A stretch of 64,000 nucleotides of DNA from an uncultured Veillonellaceae bacterium (GTDB taxonomy: Bacteria; Bacillota; Negativicutes; Selenomonadales; Selenomonadaceae). The stretch is taken from the NCBI GenBank assembly GCA_900314825.1, contig OMWS01000009.1, forward strand, positions 1 through 64,000, in the 5' to 3' direction. Of the stretch, positions 43,019 to 52,252 are shown one piece after another; positions within the stretch are counted from its first letter, which is position 1, and each line of letters starts with the position of its first letter. Made by a program: the position numbers and the translations under genes. The notes under the pieces were generated by a model. The model saw only the letters and a list, made by a program, of their open reading frames with translations, ran no database searches and was not told the DNA's origin.

Positions 43019-43673
43019 CGTCCTCCCCTCCCTTTGCCGTCAAGTGAAACCGCACACGGGCGATGGCAGCGAGCGCTTGCGCCGTCCCCTCGACTTCGAG
43101 GAGCGCGCTGTTGATGATGATGTGGTTGTGCTCCGGATCATTCGCCGGATAGCCGGCCCAATATTTGTGATAGGCCGCGCGCGCCTTGTCGACGCCGGCG
43201 ATCATCTTCTTCGCGATGCGCTTGTCCATTTTGAGCGGGCCGACGCAGTTCGCGAGGCGGTCGGCGTACGGCGCGTAGATATAGACATTCATCGCGTTCG
43301 GATGGTCTCTGAGCACGTAGTCTGCGCAGCGTCCGACGATGATGCAGGACTGCGTCGACGCGACTTGCTGGATGAACGCGGCCTGCGTCTCGAACAGCGT
43401 CTTCTGATGCGGCGCTGTCGTGCGACCGAGCGGGAACAGCATACGGAAAAAACCGGATGCCTTCTGCTCCTCGGCATCGCTGATGACGGAAATCGGTTGT
43501 TTCAATCGTTTTGCCGTCGCTTCGACGATGTCGCGGTCGTAAAACTCGACGCCTAAAAGCTGTGCGAGCCGCCGTGCGATCGGCCGGCCGAGGCTGCCGA
43601 AGTCGCGGTTGATCGTGATGACGAAATGCTCCGCATCCTGCGGGAGCTCGGGAAAATCGGGAACAGGTGCCAT
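42975..43673 (-). CDS. cytidylate kinase-like protein
   Basis: A 232-aa protein from ATG 43673 with AAAGGAGG upstream; the long N-terminal extension of the open frame is rejected. A P-loop kinase-like opening (FVITINRDFGSLGRPIARRL) matches cytidylate-kinase-like proteins, in which the loop is FGSGGR. It continues EFYDRDIVEATAKR and IIVGRCADYVL, with an Arg-rich lid region (PYADRLANCVGPLKMDKRIA). Such genes recur beside metabolic operons; the substrate is not known. Placed between the ABC transporter and prdF and overlapping prdF, so very probably in the same transcript. Confidence 0.8.
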   Translation of the reverse strand: MAPVPDFPELPQDAEHFVITINRDFGSLGRPIARRLAQLLGVEFYDRDIVEATAKRLKQPISVISDAEEQKASGFFRMLFPLGRTTAPHQKTLFETQAAFIQQVASTQSCIIVGRCADYVLRDHPNAMNVYIYAPYADRLANCVGPLKMDKRIAKKMIAGVDKARAAYHKYWAGYPANDPEHNHIIINSALLEVEGTAQALAAIARVRFHLTAKGGEDDAAISTHPAAPEGV

Positions 43674-43686
43674 ACTGCGCCTCCTT

Positions 43687-44433
43687 TCAGCCATCGAGGA
43701 ACCGCGAGAGAAACGCTTTCGTGCGCTCTTCTTTCGGGTGGGCGAAAAACTCTTTTGGTGGTCCTTCCTCGACGATGTAGCCGTCCGCCATGAAGACGAC
43801 ATGGTCGGCAACGTCGCGCGCGAAGGCCATCTCATGCGTGACGATGACCATCGTCATGCCGCCTTCGGCGAGCGACTTCATGACGGCGAGCACTTCGCCG
43901 ACGAGCTCGGGATCGAGCGCCGACGTCGGCTCGTCGAATAAGAGCGCCTCCGGCTCCATCGCGAGTGCGCGGGCAATCGCCACACGCTGCTGCTGGCCGC
44001 CTGAGAGCATGGCAGGCTTCGCGTCCGCCTTGCTTTCGAGTCCGACTTTTTTCAGGAGCTCCATGGCAAGCTGCTCGGCTTCCGCTTTTTTCTTGTGTCC
44101 CGTCAAGACCGGCGCAAGCGTGATGTTGCCGAGCACCGATTTCAAAGGAAAAAGGTTGAACCGCTGGAACACCATGCCGACTTTTTCACGGAACGCGCGG
44201 ATGTCCGCGCCCTCCGCGAGCATATCGTCGCCATGGTACTTGATGGCGCCGCCCGTCGGCTGCTCGAGCTGGTTGATGCATCGGAGCAGCGTGCTTTTCC
44301 CCGAGCCGGACGGCCCGATGATGCAGACGACCTCGCCCTCGTGCACCGCGAGATTGATGTCCTTGAGGACTTCGAAATCGCCAAATGATTTCACGAGATG
44401 CTCGACGGAGAGCACGACGTTTTTTGCTTCCAT
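43687..44433 (-). CDS. polar amino-acid ABC transporter ATPase
   Basis: A 248-aa protein from ATG 44433; a GTG at 44442 is the alternative. Walker [11 protein letters not shown]-loop [18 protein letters not shown], signature [15 protein letters not shown], Walker [15 protein letters not shown], switch VTHEM. It is of the GlnQ/HisP group and powers the permease encoded 10 bp upstream. Confidence 0.96.
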   Translation of the reverse strand: MEAKNVVLSVEHLVKSFGDFEVLKDINLAVHEGEVVCIIGPSGSGKSTLLRCINQLEQPTGGAIKYHGDDMLAEGADIRAFREKVGMVFQRFNLFPLKSVLGNITLAPVLTGHKKKAEAEQLAMELLKKVGLESKADAKPAMLSGGQQQRVAIARALAMEPEALLFDEPTSALDPELVGEVLAVMKSLAEGGMTMVIVTHEMAFARDVADHVVFMADGYIVEEGPPKEFFAHPKEERTKAFLSRFLDG

Positions 44434-44443
44434 ACCGCGCACC

Positions 44444-45109
44444 TCATTTCTTCAGACGATTTTCCACGACATGCTGCAAGACCATGAGAGCCGAGAGCAG
44501 CACGAGGTAGAACACCGCGCACATCGTGTACGCCGGGATCGTGTTGTACGTCCGCGCCACATAGTTCTGCGTCTGGCGCGTGATCTCGTTCACCGAGATG
44601 ATCGAGAGCATCGCCGTGTCCTTGACGGAAATGATGAACTGGTTGAAGAGCGCCGGCAGCATCACCTTGAACGCGGGCGGGATGATGATGTGGAACAGCA
44701 CTTCCCGCTTCGTGAGGCCGAGCGCATAGCCCGCCTCGATCTGGCCGACGTCGACGCTTTCGAGCGCCCCTTTGACGATGGCCGAGATGAACGCGCCCGC
44801 ATTCACCGTGATGACGATGATGCCCGCGATCGTGCTGTCGAGGACGTACTGCTCGCCCTGCGCGAGTGAGATCATCGCCGGCACGACGAAGTAGACGTAC
44901 AGCGCCTGCACGACGATCGGCGTGCCGCGGATGATCCAGACATAGACGCCCGCGACCGCCTGCGCCGCGCGGTTCCCGCTCTGGAGCGCATAGCCGCTCG
45001 CCGCGCCGAGCACGAAGCCCAGCAGGATGCCGATGATGGCGATCTCCATCGTGATGTAGAATCCTTTGACGAGCATCGGCAGGACGGCAGAAAAGACTGC
45101 TGCATCCAT
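44444..45109 (-). CDS. polar amino-acid ABC transporter permease
   Basis: A 221-aa protein from ATG 45109 ([20 protein letters not shown]). About five helices; the EAA loop for ATPase contact is [35 protein letters not shown] in the family order. Probably a homodimer. Operon with the binding protein (27 bp upstream) and the ATPase. Confidence 0.95.
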   Translation of the reverse strand: MDAAVFSAVLPMLVKGFYITMEIAIIGILLGFVLGAASGYALQSGNRAAQAVAGVYVWIIRGTPIVVQALYVYFVVPAMISLAQGEQYVLDSTIAGIIVITVNAGAFISAIVKGALESVDVGQIEAGYALGLTKREVLFHIIIPPAFKVMLPALFNQFIISVKDTAMLSIISVNEITRQTQNYVARTYNTIPAYTMCAVFYLVLLSALMVLQHVVENRLKK

Positions 45110-45136
45110 AGGTTCACGCCCCTTCTGCAAAATTAC

Positions 45137-45967
45137 TTAGTCCACATACTCTTTCTTCAGCTGGTCGAGCGTGCCGTTTTCCTTCAGTTCCTTCAACGCC
45201 GCGTTGAACTGCTTGATGATGTCCGGATATTTCTTCACGATGTTCTTCGAGAACGCGATCGTGTACGGCGCCTGGCCCTTGAAGAATTCGTCGCCGACGA
45301 TCTTCACGTTGAGCTTGCCCGTCTTGATGCCGTAGGCCGTGCCCGGCTGGTCGTAGAGCGTCGCATCCGCCTGGCCGTCTTCGACCGCCTTGTACGCGAG
45401 CGCCTGCGAATCAAACGACTGGAGGCATTCCGCTGGCAGTTCCTTCGCTGCGTACTCATATGCCGCGCAGCCCGTCTGGACGGCGACCTTGTATTTGCCG
45501 GACTTCAAATCTTCGACGCTCTTGATCTTGTCATTGTCCTTCGCGACGATGACGACGATGCCGGCATCATAGTAGACGTCCGAAAAATCCATGTTCTTCT
45601 TGCGCTCGTCCGTCGCGCAGAGCGCCGCCGCGCCGATGTCGAGCTGGCCCTGGCTGAGCGACGTCCCCAAGGGGCCGTAATCCATGTCCTTGATCGTGCC
45701 GTCTTTGATCTCGAAACCGAGGATGCCCTGCAGCTTCTCGAGGAGCGCGAGGTCGTAGCCTGTCAGCGTCGTCCCGTCTTCCTTGAAATACGAGAACGGC
45801 GCGTATGTACCCGACGTACCGACCGTGAGCTCGACGCCCTTCAGCGCGCCGTGGAAATCCCCGGAGCCCGATCCCGAGCCCGAGCTCGCCTGCTGCGATC
45901 CGCCGCAGCCCGTGAGCAGGCCGATGCAAAAAATCAACATCGTACAGAGTGCAAACAGCTTCTTCAT
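45137..45967 (-). CDS. amino-acid ABC transporter substrate-binding lipoprotein
   Basis: A 276-aa protein from ATG 45967 (GGAAAGGAAGG upstream). Lipoprotein signal with lipobox LLTGCGG, Cys about residue 20, then a Ser/Gly linker and a family-3 solute-binding domain (TVGTSGTYAPFSYFKEDG, GYDLALLEKL, DIGAAALCATDERKKNMDFS). First gene of the run that continues into prdF, prdC, prdA and prdB, so proline or a related amino acid is the likely cargo (inference). Confidence 0.94.
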   Translation of the reverse strand: MKKLFALCTMLIFCIGLLTGCGGSQQASSGSGSGSGDFHGALKGVELTVGTSGTYAPFSYFKEDGTTLTGYDLALLEKLQGILGFEIKDGTIKDMDYGPLGTSLSQGQLDIGAAALCATDERKKNMDFSDVYYDAGIVVIVAKDNDKIKSVEDLKSGKYKVAVQTGCAAYEYAAKELPAECLQSFDSQALAYKAVEDGQADATLYDQPGTAYGIKTGKLNVKIVGDEFFKGQAPYTIAFSKNIVKKYPDIIKQFNAALKELKENGTLDQLKKEYVD

Positions 45968-46157
45968 GACGTTTCCTTCCTTTCCATTACGAATCCCTTG
46001 TACAACAACGTTTTCTATCCTCGCGATTGTTTCCTTCGCGAAGCATGGCTTTATCATACGCGCACAGCTGTCCATCGTAAAGAAACGGTTTGCTATTCCA
46101 GACATACAAAATCGTTATGGTAAAAAGTTTGCAAGAACACGTCCGTCATACGTCCCA

Positions 46158-46213
46158 AAAAACAAAGCGCCGCCCATGCGCCCTGCGAGGCAGGATGCAT
46201 GAGCAGCGCTTTC
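46158..46213 (-). terminator. terminator of the type II restriction-modification genes
   Basis: Long imperfect hairpin with outer arms AAAGCGC / GCGCTTT and inner CCTGC / GCAGG, followed by TTTGTTTTTT on the minus strand. Confidence 0.65.
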
Positions 46214-46242
46214 AAAAACTTCCAAAAAATGATGAACGTCTC

Positions 46243-47616
46243 TTATATGGCAACGCCCGACGACGCAGCGGGCGAACCTGCAAGCATTTCCACGGAACGG
46301 CTGAAACGTCCGCGATGCTGGACGCGTGAGCGCCGTTCGATTTCGTGCGCCGGCATCTGCGCGGCGATATCGCGCAAAGCCCTGGCGAGGCGCGGCTGGA
46401 CAGCGATACGGCGTTCCTCGCTCCTGCGGAGGATACCGGCACAGCCGACAGGCGAAATGTAGATGCTCTCCGGCGCGTCAGCGGCTATGATATCTTCCAT
46501 CGTGCGGAACACACAGCGCTCAGGGACTTCCGAACAATTCCACGAACGCCCACCGACCTCGAAAATGCCGTCCCCGAAATCGAAAAACGCTTCATCGCCC
46601 GAAACCTTCCGGGCATATGATTGCAGGACTTCTTCAAATCCTTCAAGTGCGGCAGAACATCCCGCGACATCAACGATGCGCTCGCCAATCCAACGGACAA
46701 CAGGGACAGCCCACGAATTTCCGATGGCTTGATAGCGGTTCGTCCGCGTCGCACGTTCAAGTGACGTGTAGCCATCAGGGAATCCCATCAGCCGCTCGCA
46801 TTCGAGCGGCGACAGGCGGCGCAACCGTCCGTCTTGTTTGACGAAAAGCGATCCATTGTAGGCGGCTGCGTTCCCGTTCCATTTCGTTCCGTACGCAGAA
46901 TACAAGCAATCCGCATACGCACGGAACACCTCAAACGCATGGCCATCCTTCTCGAACGTCAGCGGCGCAGAAGGAAACGTCGCCAGCTCGCCCTGATGCC
47001 GTTCGAACAAGACCGCTTCAGGGTGGAACTCCCTGTCGCCCGCGACGACATAGAGACGACGGCGCTGTTGCGGAAGGCCGAAATATTTCGCATCGAGGAC
47101 GCGCCACGCCACGTTGCGTCGTCTTCCCGCAATCATGCCGGCATTCGGCCAACGCTTCGTCTCAAGCACGCCATCGAGTCCCGCAAGCGACGAAACCAAG
47201 CAGCCGAACGCGTTCGTCTTGTCCTTCAGCACGCCTTCGACGTTCTCCCAGAACACGACGCACGGTGGCTGCCCCGCACGCGCCCGCGCACGGTCATTCG
47301 CCTCGATGATATCGACAAACTTGAGTGTCAGGTTGCCGCGTTCGTCATGAAGCCCGTTCTGCCATCCCGCAAGCGAAAACGCCTGGCACGGCGTCCCTCC
47401 GCAAATCATATCGGGCGCTACGACTTTTCCTGCCTCCAGCAAAGCGGGAATTTCATTCATATCGCCGAGGTTCGGAGTCTCAGGATAATGTTCCCTGAGC
47501 ACACGTGCGGGAAATGGTGCGATTTCTGAAAACCATTGAAACAACAAGCCGAGCGGCTGCCACGCGACCGATGCCGCCTCGATGCCGGAACAAATGCTTC
47601 CAACCGTTCGAATCAT
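46243..47616 (-). CDS. DNA (cytosine-5) methyltransferase
   Basis: A 457-aa protein from ATG 47616 (GGGAGGCGGG upstream). SAM-binding TVGSICSGIEAASVAW, catalytic PCQ motif GGTPCQAFSLAG, ENV motif FWENVEGVL, QRRRLYVV, then the target-recognition region and YQAIGNSWAVPVVRWIG. The C-terminal extension (IYISPVGCAGILRRSEER) is typical of phage-associated C5 methylases. It methylates the target of the nuclease encoded 31 bp upstream on the same strand. Not recognisably of a named specificity. Confidence 0.93.
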   Translation of the reverse strand: MIRTVGSICSGIEAASVAWQPLGLLFQWFSEIAPFPARVLREHYPETPNLGDMNEIPALLEAGKVVAPDMICGGTPCQAFSLAGWQNGLHDERGNLTLKFVDIIEANDRARARAGQPPCVVFWENVEGVLKDKTNAFGCLVSSLAGLDGVLETKRWPNAGMIAGRRRNVAWRVLDAKYFGLPQQRRRLYVVAGDREFHPEAVLFERHQGELATFPSAPLTFEKDGHAFEVFRAYADCLYSAYGTKWNGNAAAYNGSLFVKQDGRLRRLSPLECERLMGFPDGYTSLERATRTNRYQAIGNSWAVPVVRWIGERIVDVAGCSAALEGFEEVLQSYARKVSGDEAFFDFGDGIFEVGGRSWNCSEVPERCVFRTMEDIIAADAPESIYISPVGCAGILRRSEERRIAVQPRLARALRDIAAQMPAHEIERRSRVQHRGRFSRSVEMLAGSPAASSGVAI

Positions 47617-47647
47617 GATGCCCGCCTCCCTTCTTTCGTCTCTTGCT

Positions 47648-48616
47648 TCATTTCTTTGCGGCCTTTGCCTTTGCCAAAAACGCATTCAATTCTTGTTTCC
47701 ACTTCGCTAAATCATACCACGGACAGCCGACGCATCCCTGCTCGTCTGCCTTCGATGTCCCTTCCCATTTCCGTGCGCCCTTGTAATACCATTCAATGCC
47801 GAAGAAATCGCCGCGATTGCCGTGGATGACACACTCCTGGCAATAACGTTCTTTCTGCAAGTTCGTCTGATTCGTGAGCAACTGGAACTTTTTCCGGATG
47901 TCCTCTTCCGACATATCCGTCTTGTTCGCGGTTTCGCCATTCACCCACCGCGACGACGGGAACTTGTGGTCAATGATGAGGTCGGACGCTTTCTGCGGCG
48001 TATCGAAGCAAGCATCACGGAGCGGCAGCACCGTCTTGATCTTGTTCTGCAATTTCCGCGAAATCGGCGAGCGTTTCTCATTGTCTGCCGCATGGCGTGG
48101 CAATCGGATCAGGAGGTCGCAGTATTGCAAGCCGCCGCAGTTCGGGCATTCCTTCTTCCGTGTGGCGATGAAATATCCCATCTTCTTGAGCTGCTTGATG
48201 CGCGAGGCCGGCTGCGGATTGATTTCGGGGACAGGGCCGCACTTCCTGCATTTCCAGCGCGTGAGAGGTTCCGCACCATTCAGCGCCTCGAAGACCGACT
48301 GCGTTTCCGAAGCTTTCCGTCCCGCCCAGAACGTCCGTTGTTCCTCTTGCCACACATTGTTCCTGCCCGGGTCGAGCTCCGCATAGCACTCCAGCACCCA
48401 AGCCTCCACGTCTTCCTTCGTCTCGGGGATGTTGACGCCCTGATACTTCGAGATGATGGGCACGCAGCCGTTCCACGTGCGCATCCCATAGCGGAACTTT
48501 ACTGCGAGGTAACGGTCTTCCATCTTGTCAATCTTGAAGAAATCTTCCGTGGACACGTTTCCATTCAGTTTCTGATATTCGAATGGATGCCTCTTGCTTT
48601 TCGTTCGCTTTGCCAT
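47648..48616 (-). CDS. HNH-type type II restriction endonuclease (putative)
   Basis: A 322-aa protein from ATG 48616 (MAKRTKSKRHPFEYQKLNG). Two zinc-ribbon-like Cys pairs (WKCRKCG and ECPNCGG) lie in the middle. An HNH core follows: LIIDHKFPSSRW (His-Lys), LLTNQTNLQKERYCQEC with the Asn residues, and the C-terminal Cys pair GCVGCPWYD. Pairing with the C5 methylase makes it the likely restriction enzyme. Recognition site unknown. Start site weak (GGGGTG). Confidence 0.8.
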   Translation of the reverse strand: MAKRTKSKRHPFEYQKLNGNVSTEDFFKIDKMEDRYLAVKFRYGMRTWNGCVPIISKYQGVNIPETKEDVEAWVLECYAELDPGRNNVWQEEQRTFWAGRKASETQSVFEALNGAEPLTRWKCRKCGPVPEINPQPASRIKQLKKMGYFIATRKKECPNCGGLQYCDLLIRLPRHAADNEKRSPISRKLQNKIKTVLPLRDACFDTPQKASDLIIDHKFPSSRWVNGETANKTDMSEEDIRKKFQLLTNQTNLQKERYCQECVIHGNRGDFFGIEWYYKGARKWEGTSKADEQGCVGCPWYDLAKWKQELNAFLAKAKAAKK

Positions 48617-48736
48617 GCCGGACACCCCGCATTTTGATGAATGACAAACTACTGACACAAACTTTCTTTTATTTTATGCCAAAATCATAAAAAAGGAAAG
48701 ACTCCGCGTCAAAAAAGTATCTAAGCTTTCTTTGAT

Positions 48737-50023
48737 TCAACAGCGGCCGCCATACACGAGCCGCCCGCCGACGATGGTCGTGAAGATCGTCATGTCATCA
48801 TCGAAGATCGTGATGTCGGCGCGCTTGCCGACGGCGAGCGCGCCGCGCTCGGCGCCTAGATCGAGATCTTTCGCCGGCGTCTGCGTGACGGTCGTGATGA
48901 CGTCCGCCATCGACGCGCCCGTGTTCTCGCGGAAACGGGCGAGGCAGCGGTTCAGCGTCGCGACGCTCGCGGCGATCGTGCCGTCCGCGAGCAGGGCACG
49001 CTCGCCTGTGACCGTGACGGCGTGGCCGCCGAATTCGTACGTGCCGTCGCCGAGGCCGCAGGCGCGCATGGCGTCCGTGATGAGGATGAGCTGGCCTTTG
49101 CCCTTCAGCCGCCAGACGAGGCGCTGCACGGCAGGCGCGACGTGGACGTTGTCGCAGATGAGCTCGACGCGCGCCGCCGTATCGAGCGCCGCGCCGACGA
49201 CGCCGGGACGGCGGTGATGCAAGCCCGTCATCGCATTGAAGAGATGCGTGACATGGTGCACGCCATGCGACTGGATGGCGGCCGCCGCCGTCTCGTAATC
49301 CGCTGCCGTGTGACCGATCGACACGACGATGCCCGCCCGCTTGCAAGCTTCCACGAAACTCCAATCGCGTTCGTCCGCAGGACATCCCGCCAGCGGCGCA
49401 ACGCCCGCAGCCGCCACGGGTTCTAGCCCCGATGTCTGCTCCCCATCCGACGAACCAGCAACCTTGCGCGGCAGTTCCTCCGGCGCGATCGTCACGAGAC
49501 GTACGACATCCGTAAACGGCGCGAGCTTCGCGAAATCTGCCGGAAAAATGTTCGTCGCCTCTTGCGAGCCTTTTTCCGCTGGGCTGATGAACGGCCCTTC
49601 GAGATGCGCGCCGAGGATGTCGGCGCCGTCGCCCGTACCATTCGCCTGCATCGCCGTGCGTACGCGTGCGAGCGCAGCCGTGATGTCATCCCACGGGCAC
49701 GTCATCGTCGTCGGCAAAAAGGCGGTCACGCCCATGGCCGCCTGTTGCCGCCGCAGCGTCGTCAGCGCTTCCGGCGTATCGTCCATCGTGTCCGCGCCAC
49801 CGCCGCCATGGACGTGGACATTCAAAAATCCCGGCGCAACAAACCGTCCGCCCGCATCAAGCACATCCGTTGGTGTAACGCCAGAACACGCCGCCTCAAA
49901 CGACGCCGCGTCCTCGATTGCTTGGATGCCTGCTTCATCATACAAGAGCACGCATCCCGTCCATTCTTCAAACGCGCCGTTCTCATTGGGCAGGAGGAAT
50001 CTGCCATTCGTGATCGCTTTCAT
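48737..50023 (-). CDS. nagA: N-acetylglucosamine-6-phosphate deacetylase
   Basis: A 428-aa amidohydrolase. Metal and active-site motifs: GFLNVHVHGGGGADTMD, HLEGPFISPAEKGSQ (metal-binding Glu), IGHTAADYE, VTHLFNAMTGLHHRRPG and the catalytic Asp in LILITDAMRACGLGDG. It converts GlcNAc-6-P to GlcN-6-P and acetate, in amino-sugar use and wall recycling. A 45-residue stretch (about 185-225) between the second and third motifs is longer than usual. No nagB neighbour in the window. Confidence 0.95.
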   Translation of the reverse strand: MKAITNGRFLLPNENGAFEEWTGCVLLYDEAGIQAIEDAASFEAACSGVTPTDVLDAGGRFVAPGFLNVHVHGGGGADTMDDTPEALTTLRRQQAAMGVTAFLPTTMTCPWDDITAALARVRTAMQANGTGDGADILGAHLEGPFISPAEKGSQEATNIFPADFAKLAPFTDVVRLVTIAPEELPRKVAGSSDGEQTSGLEPVAAAGVAPLAGCPADERDWSFVEACKRAGIVVSIGHTAADYETAAAAIQSHGVHHVTHLFNAMTGLHHRRPGVVGAALDTAARVELICDNVHVAPAVQRLVWRLKGKGQLILITDAMRACGLGDGTYEFGGHAVTVTGERALLADGTIAASVATLNRCLARFRENTGASMADVITTVTQTPAKDLDLGAERGALAVGKRADITIFDDDMTIFTTIVGGRLVYGGRC

Positions 50024-50128
50024 GCCATCGTCTCCGCTTCTTCAAATTTTCTTTTCAGCATAGCACACCCCAAAAGAAAAAGCGAGGAACTGTTGCATTT
50101 ACTGACCAGTTCCATACGGTTGTCGACC

Positions 50129-50419
50129 GTAACTTTTACGGCAGGCTCTCCCTCTGGGAAAAGCAGACGCAAGGCGCTTTAGCGCCTATGCGGTCGCTTT
50201 ATCCTTTAGGGAGAGCTGCGCGCGTAGCGCGACTGAGAGGGTACAAGGGTGCGATCTGTCCCAAAAACGAAAACACTATCATAGCATTGCGTTTGAATCG
50301 CTCAAACAACTCAATGCTACGATAGTGCTTGGTATTTGTTCGGCTATCGCACCCTAGTACCCTTTCCACCGCTGACGCGGTCCCCCTTTCCCAAAGGGAA
50401 AGGCTGCTGTATTTGTTAC
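50129..50419. repeat. modular hairpin repeat, copy R10
   Basis: Fills most of the 473-bp gap between hcp and nagA; nothing else was seen in that gap. GTAAC (50129), a left end altered to CGGCAGGC, a GCGCGCGTAGCGCGAC module carrying nested element E, core GGGTACAAGGGTGCGAT; right core ATCGCACCCTAGTACCC, CCACCGCTGACGCGG module, GGCTGCTG (50402-50409), GTTAC (50415). Central arms CACTATCATAGCATTG and CAATGCTACGATAGTG pair almost perfectly. Confidence 0.88.
50158..50201. repeat. nested mini-hairpin element E, in copy R10
   Basis: AAGCAGAC, hairpin GGCGCTTTAGCGCC, GTCGCTTTATCC, inserted in the outer stem of the left module. Confidence 0.75.
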
Positions 50420-50496
50420 GCTCGGCAACAGATACATACGGAAACAGTCTAGTAACTGCAATAGTCTCTTCAATTTTCTGCTATGTATTTGTCGTT

Positions 50497-52137
50497 TTAC
50501 TTTTCGCCGAAGAACAGCTTCATGTCATCTTCGACCGTGCCGATGCCGGCGATGCCGAAGGTCTTCACGAGGACGCCGGCAACGTTCGGCGAGAGGAAGG
50601 CCGGGAGCGTCGGGCCGAGGTGGATGTTCTTCACGCCGAGCGAGAGGAGCGCCAGGAGGACGATGACGGCTTTCTGCTCGTACCATGCGATGTTGTAGAT
50701 GATCGGCAGGTCATTGACGTCATCGAGGCCGAAGACATCCTTGAGCTTCAGCGCGATAAGCGCGAGCGAATACGAGTCGTTGCACTGGCCCGCATCGAGC
50801 ACGCGCGGGATGCCGCCGATGTCGCCGAGCGGGAGCTTGTTGTACTTGTACTTCGCACAACCAGCCGTGAGGATGACCGTATCCTTCGGCAGCGCTTTTG
50901 CAAAGTCTGCATAATATTCGCGGCTCTTCATGCGGCCGTCGCAACCGGCCATGACGACGAACTTCTTGATGGCGCCGCTCTTCACGGCCTCCACGACCTT
51001 GTCCGCGAGCGCGAAGACCTGCTCATGCGCGAAGCCGCCGACGATCGTGCCCGTCTCGAGCTCTTTCGGTGCGGGGCATTTCTTCGCCAGTTCGATGATG
51101 GCGGAAAAGTCCTTCGTGCCATCGGCCTTTGCATCGATGTGCGGGCAGCCGGGATAGCCGACCGCGCCCGTCGTGAAGATGCGCGCCTTGTAGCTGTCTT
51201 TCGGCGGGACGAGGCAGTTCGTCGTGAGGAGCACGGGGCCGCCGAACGCTTCGAACTCTTCCTTCTGCTTCCACCACGCGTTGCCGTAGTTGCCCGCGAA
51301 GTTCGGATATTTCTTGAACGCCGGATAGTAATGCGCCGGCAGCATTTCGCCATGCGTGTAGACGTCGACGCCCGTGCCCTGCGTCTGCTCGAGGAGCATC
51401 TCGAGGTCGCGCAGATCGTGGCCGGAGATGAGGATCGCCGGATTCTTGCGCACGCCGATGTCGACCTTCGTGATTTCAGGATTGCCGTAGTGCTCCGTGT
51501 TCGCCTTGTCGAGGAGCGCCATCGTCTGGACGCCCCACTTGCCCGTCTCGAGCGCCAGCGCCGTCAGGTCGTCGCCCGTGAGCGTATCATCGAGCAGTTT
51601 CGCAAGCGCGGACTGGAGGAACGCATCGATCGTCGCGTCCTCCTCCTCGAGCGCATTCGCATGCTTGAGGTACGCCGCGAGACCCTTGAGGCCATACATG
51701 ATGAGCTCGCGCAGGCTGCGGACATCTTCGTTCTCCGTCGCGAGCACGCCGACCGTCGCTGCCTTCGCTGCAAACGAGGCTTCGTCGCCGTCCCACGTCG
51801 CAGCGGCAGGCAGGCCGTCCATGCTTTTGAGCTGTGCGAGGAGTTCCTTCTTCTTCGCGAGCGTCGCCTTCACGCGGGCCGTGAGCGCGTCCTTGTCAAA
51901 GTTCGCATTCGTGATCGTCGCGAAGAGGTTCACCGTCACGAGATGGTTCACATCTACGGCGACCGTGCCGCCCTCTGCGCGCAGCTGCGTCGTGACAGCC
52001 GCAAGGCCCTTCGTCACATAGATCAAAAGGTCCTGCATTGCCGCGACTTCCGGCTGCTTGCCGCACACGCCGACGACCGTGCAGCCCTTGCACCCCGCCG
52101 TTTCCTGGCACTGAAAGCAAAACATTTTCTTCTCCAT
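50497..52137 (-). CDS. hcp: hybrid cluster protein / hydroxylamine reductase
   Basis: A 546-aa cytoplasmic protein. The N-terminal cluster ligands are Cys7, Cys10, Cys16, Cys19 and Cys25 ([19 protein letters not shown]). Hybrid Fe-S-O cluster ligands are seen in [33 protein letters not shown] and AGQCND. It reduces hydroxylamine or NO-derived species and counters nitrosative stress in anaerobes. GGGAGGG 8 bp before the ATG. The upstream region has a TTGTGACA half-site that could belong to a Crp/Fnr-type regulator, but no full palindrome was seen. Confidence 0.97.
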   Translation of the reverse strand: MEKKMFCFQCQETAGCKGCTVVGVCGKQPEVAAMQDLLIYVTKGLAAVTTQLRAEGGTVAVDVNHLVTVNLFATITNANFDKDALTARVKATLAKKKELLAQLKSMDGLPAAATWDGDEASFAAKAATVGVLATENEDVRSLRELIMYGLKGLAAYLKHANALEEEDATIDAFLQSALAKLLDDTLTGDDLTALALETGKWGVQTMALLDKANTEHYGNPEITKVDIGVRKNPAILISGHDLRDLEMLLEQTQGTGVDVYTHGEMLPAHYYPAFKKYPNFAGNYGNAWWKQKEEFEAFGGPVLLTTNCLVPPKDSYKARIFTTGAVGYPGCPHIDAKADGTKDFSAIIELAKKCPAPKELETGTIVGGFAHEQVFALADKVVEAVKSGAIKKFVVMAGCDGRMKSREYYADFAKALPKDTVILTAGCAKYKYNKLPLGDIGGIPRVLDAGQCNDSYSLALIALKLKDVFGLDDVNDLPIIYNIAWYEQKAVIVLLALLSLGVKNIHLGPTLPAFLSPNVAGVLVKTFGIAGIGTVEDDMKLFFGEK

Positions 52138-52252
52138 TGAAAAAGCCCTCCCCTAAGCGTTCTGCGTTCGACTTTCGATACTTCTAGTATAGGCAAAGCG
52201 CTGGAACAATTCTGTTGCATTTGTCACAAAACCGAGTTTTCTCGGTATTTTT

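Noticed and set aside
36838-45967. Glycine or betaine reductase instead of proline reductase
   Set aside because: The PrdA proprotein, PrdC and proline racemase together are specific for D-proline reductase; GrdA- and GrdC-type genes are absent.
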